From Mucilaginibacter terrigena (GTDB lineage Bacteria > Bacteroidota > Bacteroidia > Sphingobacteriales > Sphingobacteriaceae): DNA of 64,000 nucleotides. The notes below the pieces were generated by a model, which ran no database searches, was not told the DNA's origin, and worked only from the letters and a program-made list of their open reading frames with translations. This document shows, piece after piece, positions 1 to 9,643 of this stretch (position 1 is the stretch's first letter; every line of letters starts with the position of its first letter). Where the stretch lies: assembly GCF_004168255.1 (NCBI RefSeq), contig NZ_SEWG01000002.1, positions 682,001 through 746,000 of the forward strand, written 5' to 3'. Both the position numbers and the translations under genes were made by a program.

Positions 1-1
1 C

Positions 2-2743
2 TATATGAGTGCTACCCTTGCTAAACCGGGCATGACGTTTACATTGCCTGCTAATACCCTGTTCAATGCCGGAACAGATAATCAGAAAAAGCCGGTCGTG
101 TTCTCAAACCCGGGGGCTGTAATACTAAATCCGGGTATAATTACCAGTCTCGCCACACTATCTGTATCGCAGGTTACTACCGGCAGTACTGGCATTTACA
201 TGAACACTGTACCTGCCCCTGGTACGGTTCAGAAAGATCAGCAAGGCAATATTATAGGGTTTAATACCTTCGGAAACACCAACAACCAGGGTGCACTGGT
301 GGCCACAGGAATTTCCTTTGCTTCACCTATGTTTTTGTTAAAGGAAGGCGCCCGCACCATCACCCTAACTATCACCTGCGGTAAAAATATCGATAACTCG
401 ATATTTAACAATGCCGCTTTTTATTTTAGTACTGTTAACAATTGGTTGCAGGTAATGGCCACGCCTTTGCCTGTACCGCTTGAACCGACGAATGTACTGG
501 TACTGCAGTTTCAGCTTGATGCTACACAGCCTCCTATTGAACCATTTAAAAAAAATCCGGACCTGTTAGAAACGCAATGGCCGCTTTTTAAGATCCAGTT
601 TCAGCAGGTGCCCGATCCGGCAAACCCGCCGGTAATTACCAAGTTAGAAATAGATGTATTAGTTAACGGCGTTAAAAGTCTGCAGCTGTATAATGATTAT
701 GGTTCACTCAGCACAAAAGCGCCATTTCCGTTTATGGGCCCGGCCCCGATGAAAGGAGCAAATTTTATTATCGGAAGCAGCGAAATATTTAGCAAACCGG
801 TAAAAAGCCTTTCCGTTGAATTGGACTGGAACGGGGTTCCAAAAGATTTTGAGACCTACTATTTGCAGTATAACCAATACCTGGAGGGCGATATGAATAT
901 CCCGCCGCCTGCCAAGCCATGCTGGTTAACAAACCTTAAAAATACCATAGCCGGTACTAAACCGGCAGCATCAAAAGTAAAAAAGCCTAAAGCGGTTTTT
1001 AACAACTGCTGTTTTACAGTAGCTTTTCAATTGCTGCAGGATCAGCTGTGGGCAAAAATTGATCTTCGTAATTCAGGCGGGTGTATTGCCGATACAGGGG
1101 TTGGTAACGTAAACCTTCCGCCTGCGGATACTACCATGTTCTCCACCACAAACTCTGTACTTGATACCTGTTCTATTTATCAATATATCCCTAAGGATGC
1201 AATTATTCCAGATGTTAGCTTGCAAAGTATCCCTTTGAAATATACCGGGCAAAATACCAGCGGATTTTTGAAAATGACATTAACCGGCCCTGATGATGGC
1301 TTTGGGTCTTTATTATATCCTGCAATAGTTTTTCAGATAACGCTGGATAATGCGCAGCAAATTGCTGATGCTCTTCCCCCGGCTTTTACTACACTTACCC
1401 CTATACCATTTGTGCCAAAGGTGTCATCAATATCCGCTGCATATGGCGCCAGTACAACAGTAATATTTACTACCTCCGATAGCACATATCCAATACAATG
1501 TTTCCTGTATACGCCTTTTCAAAACTATAAGGTTTATGATGCCTGCTCGGGGATCGCTAAATATAACTATACATTTAACGGGGGTAAAAACACAGATACT
1601 ACCGGGATACCCATGTTTGCCCCGCTTAACAGTAGCGGTTGCCTTTTTATAGGTATCGAAAAGCTTTTTGCGCCAGCCCAGCTAAGTCTGTACTTTGAAC
1701 TTGCCAGGGTATACTCACTTGCCAACACAAGCCAGGCGGCATCTTATACTTATCTGAGTACTACAGGGTGGAAAAATTTAGAGGTACTTGCTGACGGCAC
1801 CGGTGATTTTAGCTGTTCGGGCATTATAAAAATCAATATCCCACCGGATATTGATTATAATGGATTACAAAACCAACCCGGAAAATGCTGGTTAGCGATC
1901 TCGGTATCAGCCCCCCCTCAATCATACCCGCAAACCATTTATTGTGCGGCTAATGGTTTTATTGCCTGCCGTACCGGGCAGCAGCAAGGCGCATCTGTTA
2001 CACATCTTGCAGCGGCAACAATTTCCAAAACATTGTCTGCTGTGCCGCATCTGGCTACCATACAACAACCGTTCCCTTCTTTTGGCGGTAAGGTAGATGA
2101 AACGGATTGGCAGATGGACCTGCGCGTAAGCAACCGGATAAAAACCAAGGGCCGGGCATGCTCGACAGATGATTTTTTCCGCATCATTATCCAATCCTTC
2201 CCGGATGTTTTTTATGCCAAAACAGTTTTTAACTATACAACCAATACAAATGAAGTGTATTTGGTTAAATCTTTTACCGGGCCGGAAGTTACAGGGGCTT
2301 TTACACCATTGATAAGCGCCTGTGCCGAAGAAAAGATCCGTGCTCTGCTTATAGCCAAATCATCTTGTTTTATAAGTATTGGGGTATCTAACTTTAGTTT
2401 TCAGTTTATCAGGGTAACCGCCGACCTGATTGTTGACCAGGGAAATGGCACAAATGAGGTGGCTGCACAGATAGGGCAGCAGCTTAATTTGTTTTTATCC
2501 CCCTGGATATCGTCAGATAGTGTGCAGGTAGCTATCGACACTGAAATTACCGCTGTACAGGTAGCGGGCTTTGTTGCAGGTTTAAATGGTGTGCTGCAGG
2601 TAAATAATGTACGCTTACAAACATGGTCTGACCCATCGACAGACCCGTCAGGGGTTGCTTATACAACTCAGGTAAAGCCTTTTAGGCCTTCCATGCTTTT
2701 GGTTTCTTTTCTTGATCACAACATTAACTGTAAAGCATCATGA
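2..2743 (+). CDS. eCIS baseplate protein (Afp11/gp6-like), 5'-partial
   Basis: This large protein is probably a component of the contractile injection system baseplate, in the phage gp6/baseplate-J position (Afp11-like). The frame is open to the left edge, so the Met at base 5 (912 aa from there) may be internal. I favour a 5'-truncated gene because the first visible residues (LPANTLFNAG, then a segment ending SLATLSVSQV) resemble a segment that sits well inside baseplate-J-like proteins of this type. The phrase SPMFLLKEGARTITL, about residues 106-120, also recalls this family. The rest is beta-rich, with no signal peptide or membrane segment. The stop overlaps the start of the next baseplate gene (ATGA, 2740-2743), and the tape-measure and AAA+ ATPase genes follow, which supports the assignment. 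The family call is from recalled motifs and gene order. Confidence 0.6.
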   Translation, partial: YMSATLAKPGMTFTLPANTLFNAGTDNQKKPVVFSNPGAVILNPGIITSLATLSVSQVTTGSTGIYMNTVPAPGTVQKDQQGNIIGFNTFGNTNNQGALVATGISFASPMFLLKEGARTITLTITCGKNIDNSIFNNAAFYFSTVNNWLQVMATPLPVPLEPTNVLVLQFQLDATQPPIEPFKKNPDLLETQWPLFKIQFQQVPDPANPPVITKLEIDVLVNGVKSLQLYNDYGSLSTKAPFPFMGPAPMKGANFIIGSSEIFSKPVKSLSVELDWNGVPKDFETYYLQYNQYLEGDMNIPPPAKPCWLTNLKNTIAGTKPAASKVKKPKAVFNNCCFTVAFQLLQDQLWAKIDLRNSGGCIADTGVGNVNLPPADTTMFSTTNSVLDTCSIYQYIPKDAIIPDVSLQSIPLKYTGQNTSGFLKMTLTGPDDGFGSLLYPAIVFQITLDNAQQIADALPPAFTTLTPIPFVPKVSSISAAYGASTTVIFTTSDSTYPIQCFLYTPFQNYKVYDACSGIAKYNYTFNGGKNTDTTGIPMFAPLNSSGCLFIGIEKLFAPAQLSLYFELARVYSLANTSQAASYTYLSTTGWKNLEVLADGTGDFSCSGIIKINIPPDIDYNGLQNQPGKCWLAISVSAPPQSYPQTIYCAANGFIACRTGQQQGASVTHLAAATISKTLSAVPHLATIQQPFPSFGGKVDETDWQMDLRVSNRIKTKGRACSTDDFFRIIIQSFPDVFYAKTVFNYTTNTNEVYLVKSFTGPEVTGAFTPLISACAEEKIRALLIAKSSCFISIGVSNFSFQFIRVTADLIVDQGNGTNEVAAQIGQQLNLFLSPWISSDSVQVAIDTEITAVQVAGFVAGLNGVLQVNNVRLQTWSDPSTDPSGVAYTTQVKPFRPSMLLVSFLDHNINCKAS

Positions 2744-4503
2744 AACAGCAGTTATTCATTGTCGATCAGCCGCTACCTCAAACCCAGGATTTCCAGGCAT
2801 TGAAATCAGCCGGACTATCGTTCCTGAAAAAACACAGCGGAAGCGAATGGACAAATTTTAACCCCAGCGATCCGGGGGTAACCATACTTGATCAGGTTTG
2901 CTTTGCATTAACCGAACTTGGCTATTGCAACGATTTTCCAATAGAAGATATTTTAACAGACCCCAGGGGCCGTATTGTTACAAATGATGAGTTTTACCTG
3001 CCGCAAGCTATATTGACAACCAGCGCGGTGACAACGGATGACTACCGGAAGTATTTAATAGACAGTAATAAGGCTATAAAAAATGCTATCGTTATAGCAT
3101 ATCCGGCAATATTGCCATACATGCGGTATATATACCAGGCATACCTGTTATTGGATGAACGATTAACCGAAAAAGAAAAAAATGATATTTGTACTGAAGC
3201 TTATTACAGTCTTAATAAAAGCCGGAACATAGGCGAACTATTTTTTACCCCGCAGCCATTTGGTACTTTCCCGTTTACTATTAGCGGGCGTATCGATATT
3301 GATGGCACAGCATCAGTTAACCAAACATTGGCTGCCATCAATAATGCCATTCAGCAGTATATTTTCCCCACTGCTGTACAACAAGGGTACGATAAGTTAC
3401 GACAGCAGGGGTACGATACGTCGGAGATTTTTGACGGACCTGTACTTAGCAACGGTTGGTTTACGCAGGAAACACTTGGCGCCCCAAGGTTAAAGCTAAA
3501 TATAATGGATTTAATGGGCGTTATAGGTAACGTAAAAGGTGTTAGCCAGGTTGGTCAGTTAACCATGTATGTGTACGGGCAGGTTATGGATCAAATGATG
3601 CTGTCACCGGGCTTGCTTCCCCATCTGGATTTCCCGTCCTCGCTTTTGAACGGCCTCAGTATCATATACAAAGGCGCCCCCATCCCGGCAAATTATAAAC
3701 TTACCGAGCCCAGCAAACCCCGCGGCATAAACACCGGTGATGTTTACCTTGATATGGTTGATCAAAAGGACCAGGTAAAATCTGGTACTTACAGGGATAT
3801 AAGTAGTTATTATTCTATCCAAAATACATTCCCTGCTATATTTTCAGTTGGAGGCGATGCAGCAACCGGTAATCCTGCACAATATTCGGTAGCGCAGTCG
3901 CGGCAGTTAAAGGCTTATTTAACACTGTTTGATCAGGTTTTGGCAAATCAGTTTGCACAACTGGCCGGTATTAGCCGCCTGTTTTCTTTCAAAAACTCGC
4001 TCTCTGCCGACCCAACCGACGAAGCTTCGTATTACAGTACACTTAATACCGAACAAAGGGTATTTCCCGAATATCCGGCACCGTATATTTATTTTTCGCC
4101 CACCTATTATTACCGGTCGCTATACGATGTGCCCAACATCAGGCCTTTATTAAAAGATAATGATGTAAAGCGGTTTTATACCGGCCAAAAAACACAAAAG
4201 GAACTTGATTACGACAGTTGGGAGTCTTTTAAACACGACCCTTATAACGCCTATATTCACGGATTGTCTGAATTTATTGAAGACGAAAAAATTAGTATCA
4301 CACGCCGTAATGCTATGCTCGATCATTTACTGGCCAGGCACGGTGAGTCGCCGTTGACTATAGATCATATGCTTAACGGGTCGGTATACAGCGGAAACGG
4401 ATCAAAAGACCTTGTTATCTTCAAAAGTCTTTATCTCCAAAATTTGGGTCTTTTATCCTATTTCAGGCAGAAGGGATATAATATGCTGGCCGCAAAAAAA
4501 TAG
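2740..4503 (+). CDS. eCIS baseplate protein (Afp12-like), N-terminal part
   Basis: This 587-aa product carries the hallmark N-terminal segment of Afp12/gp6-like baseplate proteins: a W-TNFNPSDPGVTILDQVCF stretch (residues about 37-55) followed by ALTELGYCNDFPIEDIL. Such proteins form the baseplate wedge ring that triggers sheath contraction. It starts inside the stop of the upstream baseplate gene (ATGA overlap), as in a translationally coupled operon. It ends at TAG directly after a run of seven A's (4494-4500). The same protein seems to continue in the -1 frame with no further stop down to 5333, so this is probably the N-terminal two thirds of one protein of about 865 aa. The break is either a real mutation, a programmed -1 slip or a sequencing error (see the finding). 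Confidence 0.7.
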   Translation: MKQQLFIVDQPLPQTQDFQALKSAGLSFLKKHSGSEWTNFNPSDPGVTILDQVCFALTELGYCNDFPIEDILTDPRGRIVTNDEFYLPQAILTTSAVTTDDYRKYLIDSNKAIKNAIVIAYPAILPYMRYIYQAYLLLDERLTEKEKNDICTEAYYSLNKSRNIGELFFTPQPFGTFPFTISGRIDIDGTASVNQTLAAINNAIQQYIFPTAVQQGYDKLRQQGYDTSEIFDGPVLSNGWFTQETLGAPRLKLNIMDLMGVIGNVKGVSQVGQLTMYVYGQVMDQMMLSPGLLPHLDFPSSLLNGLSIIYKGAPIPANYKLTEPSKPRGINTGDVYLDMVDQKDQVKSGTYRDISSYYSIQNTFPAIFSVGGDAATGNPAQYSVAQSRQLKAYLTLFDQVLANQFAQLAGISRLFSFKNSLSADPTDEASYYSTLNTEQRVFPEYPAPYIYFSPTYYYRSLYDVPNIRPLLKDNDVKRFYTGQKTQKELDYDSWESFKHDPYNAYIHGLSEFIEDEKISITRRNAMLDHLLARHGESPLTIDHMLNGSVYSGNGSKDLVIFKSLYLQNLGLLSYFRQKGYNMLAAKK

Positions 4504-4652
4504 CCGGTGTTCCAAAAGCTATCCCTTCTGACTTTGAGCACCAGATATTAAACGGTAACAACCGCGACTTCATATTTGATGCCGCGAAAATTGATGCTCT
4601 TGAAAAACTCACGGTAACCGATTTTGAAAACTACTCGGCAATAGAGCTGAAG

Positions 4653-5333
4653 ATGTGTTTGTTATTTGGCCTGCGGATGACCTACCTCAACTTTATACTT
4701 TGCAATTATGGGCAAACAGATCAGGAAGCTAACTTATGTTACGCCATGTGGATGATCACCGAACGTAAGGGTTTAATGCTAATTGAAAATGGTTTATTGC
4801 AAAGAAATTTTACGTACCAGGTTATTATTACAAGAAACCTGCAGGATGGCCCGTATTTTCAGGTTGGTAATTTATTAAATTATAGCCAGGCCTGGGAAAC
4901 CGTACAGGTTTTAACCGATAATAAGGAACATCAGGATGATTATGAGAGCGAGGGTATTAATGTAAACGGGGCACATTACAGCTTGGTTGCAGCATCCGGA
5001 GATCAGCAGAAAAATAAATATTTTAAACAGGTTCCCGATGCTGCGTATTACTTTACAGTAAAAATTGATGGGAAAAAGGAAATTGAAAAATTTGATGAGT
5101 TTCCGGTTTTTAAAAGCGACCTGGAGCTGATATACCCCGCCTTTATTTTACCACCAGACCAGCCTGTTTTTAAAAAAAGGATACAATACTTTTTACACCA
5201 AAGCCTGCCGGTACACCTCACCTACGATATTCATTTTTTGGGGACAGAGCAGCTACAGGCCTTTATACCTGCATTTATGTATTGGCATAATCAATTGATC
5301 TTTAAACAAAAACATCATCATGGAACAGCGTGA
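4653..5333 (+). CDS. eCIS baseplate protein (Afp12-like), C-terminal part in shifted frame
   Basis: The first ATG gives 226 aa, but the frame is open from 4482 and reads IAGVPKAIPSDFEHQ and onward right after the A7 run, with no start codon before 4653. Coding character therefore begins upstream of the ATG. The C-terminus (IYPAFILPPDQPVF, then a segment with LPVHLTYDIHFLG, then AFIPAFMYWHNQLI) has the pattern seen at the end of baseplate-J-like proteins: a helix, an LPAH-type motif, and a final F-x-x-x-Y/W-x-x-W helix. I infer that it is the C-terminal third of the protein encoded at 2740-4503. Its 3' end overlaps the tape-measure gene by 14 bases. Alternatively it is a separate small gene restarted at 4653. 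Confidence 0.6.
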   Translation: MCLLFGLRMTYLNFILCNYGQTDQEANLCYAMWMITERKGLMLIENGLLQRNFTYQVIITRNLQDGPYFQVGNLLNYSQAWETVQVLTDNKEHQDDYESEGINVNGAHYSLVAASGDQQKNKYFKQVPDAAYYFTVKIDGKKEIEKFDEFPVFKSDLELIYPAFILPPDQPVFKKRIQYFLHQSLPVHLTYDIHFLGTEQLQAFIPAFMYWHNQLIFKQKHHHGTA

Positions 5334-8300
5334 GGGGCATATCATATCTACGTTAAGCTGGGCAACAACATTTGATGACAAGGCGCTGGGTTTTGATCTT
5401 CAAAATCGCATTAGCCAGTGGAGTAAATTTGTTATGCCCGGCGAACTGGACTATGTTTTTAAACAGATATGCCCTAAAGGAATGTCCTTATCTATCAATT
5501 CGCTTGAAATAGACCTTGGCGAAATTGAAGTTAAAGATCTCGAAGCTCAGTTAAAAAAAAGGCTGGAATCAACCTTGAGGGAAAAACTTGCAGATATGCT
5601 GAGTTATCCTTCGCCGGATCAAAACTTGATACTGACGGTACAAAGCCTGGCATCAATGGAAAGCCTGCGGTATTTTCTTGTAAATGGGGTTATGCCCTGG
5701 AACTATAACGGCGGTGATCTTAATATGCTGGTTTCAGATCTTTTTAAAAAACAACAGCATAAAACGATCGAGCTACTGCGTGAAACAGGCAGCGCATCCA
5801 TCGCGGCCAGGAAACGGATGGCATGGCAATTTGATGAGCCGAATTTTAATGAAACTATCCGCGGGTTCGAGCCTGTAAGTTATGATCAAATTAATTGCCT
5901 GTCTGGCGAAATGGTACGCTTGCAGCATAAAGAACAGTTTGTGCGCAGCAGCGTTGCCGATCTGGGAAAAGAAATTAGATTGTGGATATTAAATTACCTG
6001 CTTAGCGATAGGGGTACTATATTTAATAACCTCGCCTTTATGAGAGGTATCCTTGAACAAATGGCACACCGTCATAATATTGATTATGAAGATTTGCTCT
6101 TATTGGTAGAAAAAGCTATTGTAAAGCCAAACCTTGCATTTCATGTAAAAGGTGAATTTATGACGGTGATAAATATGCTGTCGCAACAGCAAAAATTATC
6201 TGTGCATAACCGCGTAAGTAAAGGTTCGCAGCGGCTGGGTACCCTTCCGTCAGAAGGTAAAAAGGCGTATATGAATTTAAGCCCGGAAGAATTGGCCGTT
6301 AATATTGTACAGGCAGGTTATCAAAATAGTCATTCATCGCTGCTGTCACTACCAACCAGCATTGAATACTGGCTTAAACATGCAAAAAAACTGGACGATC
6401 GGTTTATGGATGTGTTTTACAGTGCCTGCAGTTATATCTGGCCGGCAAAGGTGGTTAAGCTAATAGCATTTTTTTCACAGTTACCTGACAGGATCATATC
6501 ACGTATTAATCAGCGTGCAATGCGGGCTGTATGTATAGCATATGTGCTTATTTATAAAGAAAAAATTAACCCTAAGATATTTTTTGATTTCTTCATAGCG
6601 CAATGTGCAAAAATCAGCGGGATAGACAGGGAAGAGATATACGATAAAATATGCGGTGGATTGGTAGCCCGTCACTTGCAGAGCGGTTTGCTAAATAGTA
6701 AATACAATTTAATAGTTGAATCGGCGCAGGTCACATATACAAAATATAATACCGACCCATTCGCAGATCTTGTTCGTAACCTGAATAAGTATTGCTTGCA
6801 GGTAACGGGTAGCGTAACCGACCGCCGGTTTTTAAGTTTGCTTCGATATGATTTGGGCCAGCTTATCAGGTTGGATGCGGTCAGCATACTGCGAATATTG
6901 AGGGGGTTGAAAAACAGATCCGTTTTATTTGATATAGTACCGGTTTTAAGCAATAAAGCTCTGATAAATATCTTGCTTACAGCCGATAAAGGACCTGTAC
7001 CTAAAGCAATTGATAAGTTCAAGACAGTTATAGCCAGTACAGGCTTTTTAGCCGGTAGTAACGAAATAGCATGGCTGCAAAAGAACGCATTACGGTTGGC
7101 TTTTAAAGCGCTTATCCTTCAACCGGGTCTTCCGCCAAAGTTGTTTTTTACAGAGCTGATAGCCCGGGCAGAATTATCGGGACGGTTTAATACTGAGTTT
7201 TTGATACGACTAAGAAAACAATTAGGACTTGAACAGATACAGGCAGATGAAACGGATGAGATTACAAGCAGCCAAACCCGATACAATAACAAAAAGATTG
7301 TTGCATTACTGTATAAGCACTTGCAGGATGTTAAAAAACCTTTAACCAGTGTTTTAGATATTCTGCATCAATACCGTGTTAACCACCCATTGATCCATAC
7401 CATCCGCAGCGACAGTCATTTATCCGGGCTATTATTTAACAGGTTTTTTAATAATGGCGCTCATGAGGTTAAAGCAATGGTGAATGCCACTCTTAACAAT
7501 GTTCTTAAAATTACCCCAGGTTTGAACAAACAATCTGTAGAAAAAAAATTAAACGATCTGTTTTGGGAATGTTTTATAAGCAAATCATGGTGCCGCAATG
7601 GGTTCGCGGGCCTAAAAGACAACTTTAAAGCGGCTGTCAACTATAATTACCCCGCAGTAGCAATAGCTGGTATTATAACAAACGCTCCGAAAGACCGGGT
7701 GCACCGGCCCGAAATGATATTAATGGACCTTGAGCCTTCAAAGATTGCAGAGCTCGCCTATAAGGTTAAAACTGCAATAACAGCCGGCAATAACACAGTT
7801 ACATGGGGCGGACAACGCATCAGCTTAACAGAGATACTGTTAACTGCAATTGCACATCAACGTAAACCCGGTAAATTATTAGTCGAACTGAAGTTGTCCG
7901 ACAAAGAGATCATTCGCTTTTTGCGGACGGTCGATTTTGAACAAGTTCTTTATCAATTAAATATCAGCACACCAGCATTGTCAGGCCGGATAGGTGACCT
8001 TGCCCTTATATATTTCCTTTTTAATACTTCCCGAGCGGGTGTTATTGAGGATAATGCCCTGCTTAATATTTATAAACAGTTACTGTTGTTAAATCAGCAG
8101 CAGGGAAACTGGCGAACAGGACGCGATAAACTTTTGAACCAAGCCCTTGCAGTGCGGGGTTCAAGGCTTGCCATAAACGATCAGCTCATTAGTAAATTTA
8201 ATGTTGCCGGTTTCAAGGTATCTGCGGGTATGCTAAAACTCTTATTCTCAATATTGCCGGCCCACCATCAATTGATAGGCCGGTTGAATGCTGCCGGATT

Positions 8301-9543
8301 AAAATCATCGGGGATTGCTGAAATTGGATATAGTTGGCCTGCGGACGGCAAACAAGACAGAGGTAAAGGGGATGCGCTAAAAACACTGAAAAAAGACTTA
8401 AACAACGCTTACCAACGAAATATAACGGAACAGCTATTATACCTGATCATTACCGAACAGCGTGTCCCTTCGTGGTTTAGTGCCCGGCCAACGTACCCGG
8501 TAGCTATGCTTGCCGAAGAAATTATATGCCGTTACCCGCACACGCTTTTAAATCTATTGAAAACCGAACACTTAAACGCGCAGGAACTTAAACAACTTGC
8601 GGGAATGGTGCCTTTTCAACGATTGATATATATGTTGTCCGATCCGTATCATTCTATTAAACCCCTTGCAAACGAACTGGAATGCCTTTACAAAGTTTTA
8701 GGAGAAATGTCATTTGGTACAGTATCAGGCCGGCAGGTACAAATGCTGCTTTACCGTAAATTATTGCTCGCCTGGAAATCGGGCAACCGGGCTTTGTTAT
8801 CAGCTTCCCATGTTTGGCAGGAGCTTATCTGGGACTTGTTTGTTACTTATAAAATATCAAAAGATAACGTAATGCTGCAGGCTGCAAGCCGGATGGATGG
8901 ACTTGCACCGGCATACAGGGCAGCATTACGGCAACTTGTTACCGTTGCCGGGGCAAAAGGTGAAAAAAGTATCCTAAAAATAAAAGATATCCCGATGAAA
9001 GATAAACCGGCTTTAATCAACAAAACGGAGATATTATCAGAACCTATCCCTGTAAAAAATGCCGGGATGGTATTGCTAAGTGAATATGTGCCCGCGCTTT
9101 TCAGGCATATGAACCTGCTAACCGGGCAGGAGTTTGCAAATGCCGGCGCCCGTTTAGATGCGGTGCACGTGTTGCAATATGCAGTTACCGGAATGATGCA
9201 TACATCAGAACCATACCTTCCCCTGAATAAGGTTTTTTGTGGTTTGCCGCTGGCCGAGCCTGTGACACCCGGTATAACACTTACTGCCAAGCAGCAAGAA
9301 TTGATATCGGGAATGATACTTAACATGGTTGGGCAATGGGCAGCTATCGGCAAAACAAGTGTAGACGGTTTTAGGGGCAACTGGCTGGTTCGCGACGGCT
9401 TGCTTTCAGAGTCGGAAGAGAGATGGGAACTGGTTGTAGAACCAAGGCCTTATGATATTTTGATCAATCAATTCCCCTTTTCTTATTCAATTATTAAATA
9501 TCAGTGGATGGGCAAACCCCTTCATGTAAAATGGAAGATATAA
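5320..9543 (+). CDS. contractile injection system tape measure protein (CIS_TMP)
   Basis: This 1407-aa protein matches the eCIS tape-measure family at both ends. The N-terminus has the conserved pattern H-I-I-S-T-L..., then INSLEIDLGEIEVKDLEAQL at about residues 61-80. The C-terminal 170 residues have the family signature: LLSEYVPALFRH, a VLQYAVTGM segment, LPLNKVFCGLPL, FRGNWLVRDGLL, then YDILINQFPFSYSIIKYQWM and a V-x-W end. The tape measure sets tube length during assembly in the cytoplasm. The middle (about 100-1220) is helical and poorly conserved, which is usual for the family. It begins inside the preceding baseplate gene (14-base overlap). A gap of 100 bases follows before the next gene. 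Confidence 0.85.
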   Translation: MEQREGHIISTLSWATTFDDKALGFDLQNRISQWSKFVMPGELDYVFKQICPKGMSLSINSLEIDLGEIEVKDLEAQLKKRLESTLREKLADMLSYPSPDQNLILTVQSLASMESLRYFLVNGVMPWNYNGGDLNMLVSDLFKKQQHKTIELLRETGSASIAARKRMAWQFDEPNFNETIRGFEPVSYDQINCLSGEMVRLQHKEQFVRSSVADLGKEIRLWILNYLLSDRGTIFNNLAFMRGILEQMAHRHNIDYEDLLLLVEKAIVKPNLAFHVKGEFMTVINMLSQQQKLSVHNRVSKGSQRLGTLPSEGKKAYMNLSPEELAVNIVQAGYQNSHSSLLSLPTSIEYWLKHAKKLDDRFMDVFYSACSYIWPAKVVKLIAFFSQLPDRIISRINQRAMRAVCIAYVLIYKEKINPKIFFDFFIAQCAKISGIDREEIYDKICGGLVARHLQSGLLNSKYNLIVESAQVTYTKYNTDPFADLVRNLNKYCLQVTGSVTDRRFLSLLRYDLGQLIRLDAVSILRILRGLKNRSVLFDIVPVLSNKALINILLTADKGPVPKAIDKFKTVIASTGFLAGSNEIAWLQKNALRLAFKALILQPGLPPKLFFTELIARAELSGRFNTEFLIRLRKQLGLEQIQADETDEITSSQTRYNNKKIVALLYKHLQDVKKPLTSVLDILHQYRVNHPLIHTIRSDSHLSGLLFNRFFNNGAHEVKAMVNATLNNVLKITPGLNKQSVEKKLNDLFWECFISKSWCRNGFAGLKDNFKAAVNYNYPAVAIAGIITNAPKDRVHRPEMILMDLEPSKIAELAYKVKTAITAGNNTVTWGGQRISLTEILLTAIAHQRKPGKLLVELKLSDKEIIRFLRTVDFEQVLYQLNISTPALSGRIGDLALIYFLFNTSRAGVIEDNALLNIYKQLLLLNQQQGNWRTGRDKLLNQALAVRGSRLAINDQLISKFNVAGFKVSAGMLKLLFSILPAHHQLIGRLNAAGLKSSGIAEIGYSWPADGKQDRGKGDALKTLKKDLNNAYQRNITEQLLYLIITEQRVPSWFSARPTYPVAMLAEEIICRYPHTLLNLLKTEHLNAQELKQLAGMVPFQRLIYMLSDPYHSIKPLANELECLYKVLGEMSFGTVSGRQVQMLLYRKLLLAWKSGNRALLSASHVWQELIWDLFVTYKISKDNVMLQAASRMDGLAPAYRAALRQLVTVAGAKGEKSILKIKDIPMKDKPALINKTEILSEPIPVKNAGMVLLSEYVPALFRHMNLLTGQEFANAGARLDAVHVLQYAVTGMMHTSEPYLPLNKVFCGLPLAEPVTPGITLTAKQQELISGMILNMVGQWAAIGKTSVDGFRGNWLVRDGLLSESEERWELVVEPRPYDILINQFPFSYSIIKYQWMGKPLHVKWKI

Positions 9544-9643
9544 TAAAGAACTTATGAAACAGAACATTTTAAAAATGGACAGCAGCTGAAATTATTTTGG
9601 CAAAGCATAACAAACAAAATTAAATCACCCAAAAAAATAAATT

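Noticed and set aside
8847..9380. 177-aa open frame on the minus strand inside the tape-measure gene
   Set aside because: The plus strand there encodes the conserved C-terminus of the tape-measure family; the antisense product has no family features.
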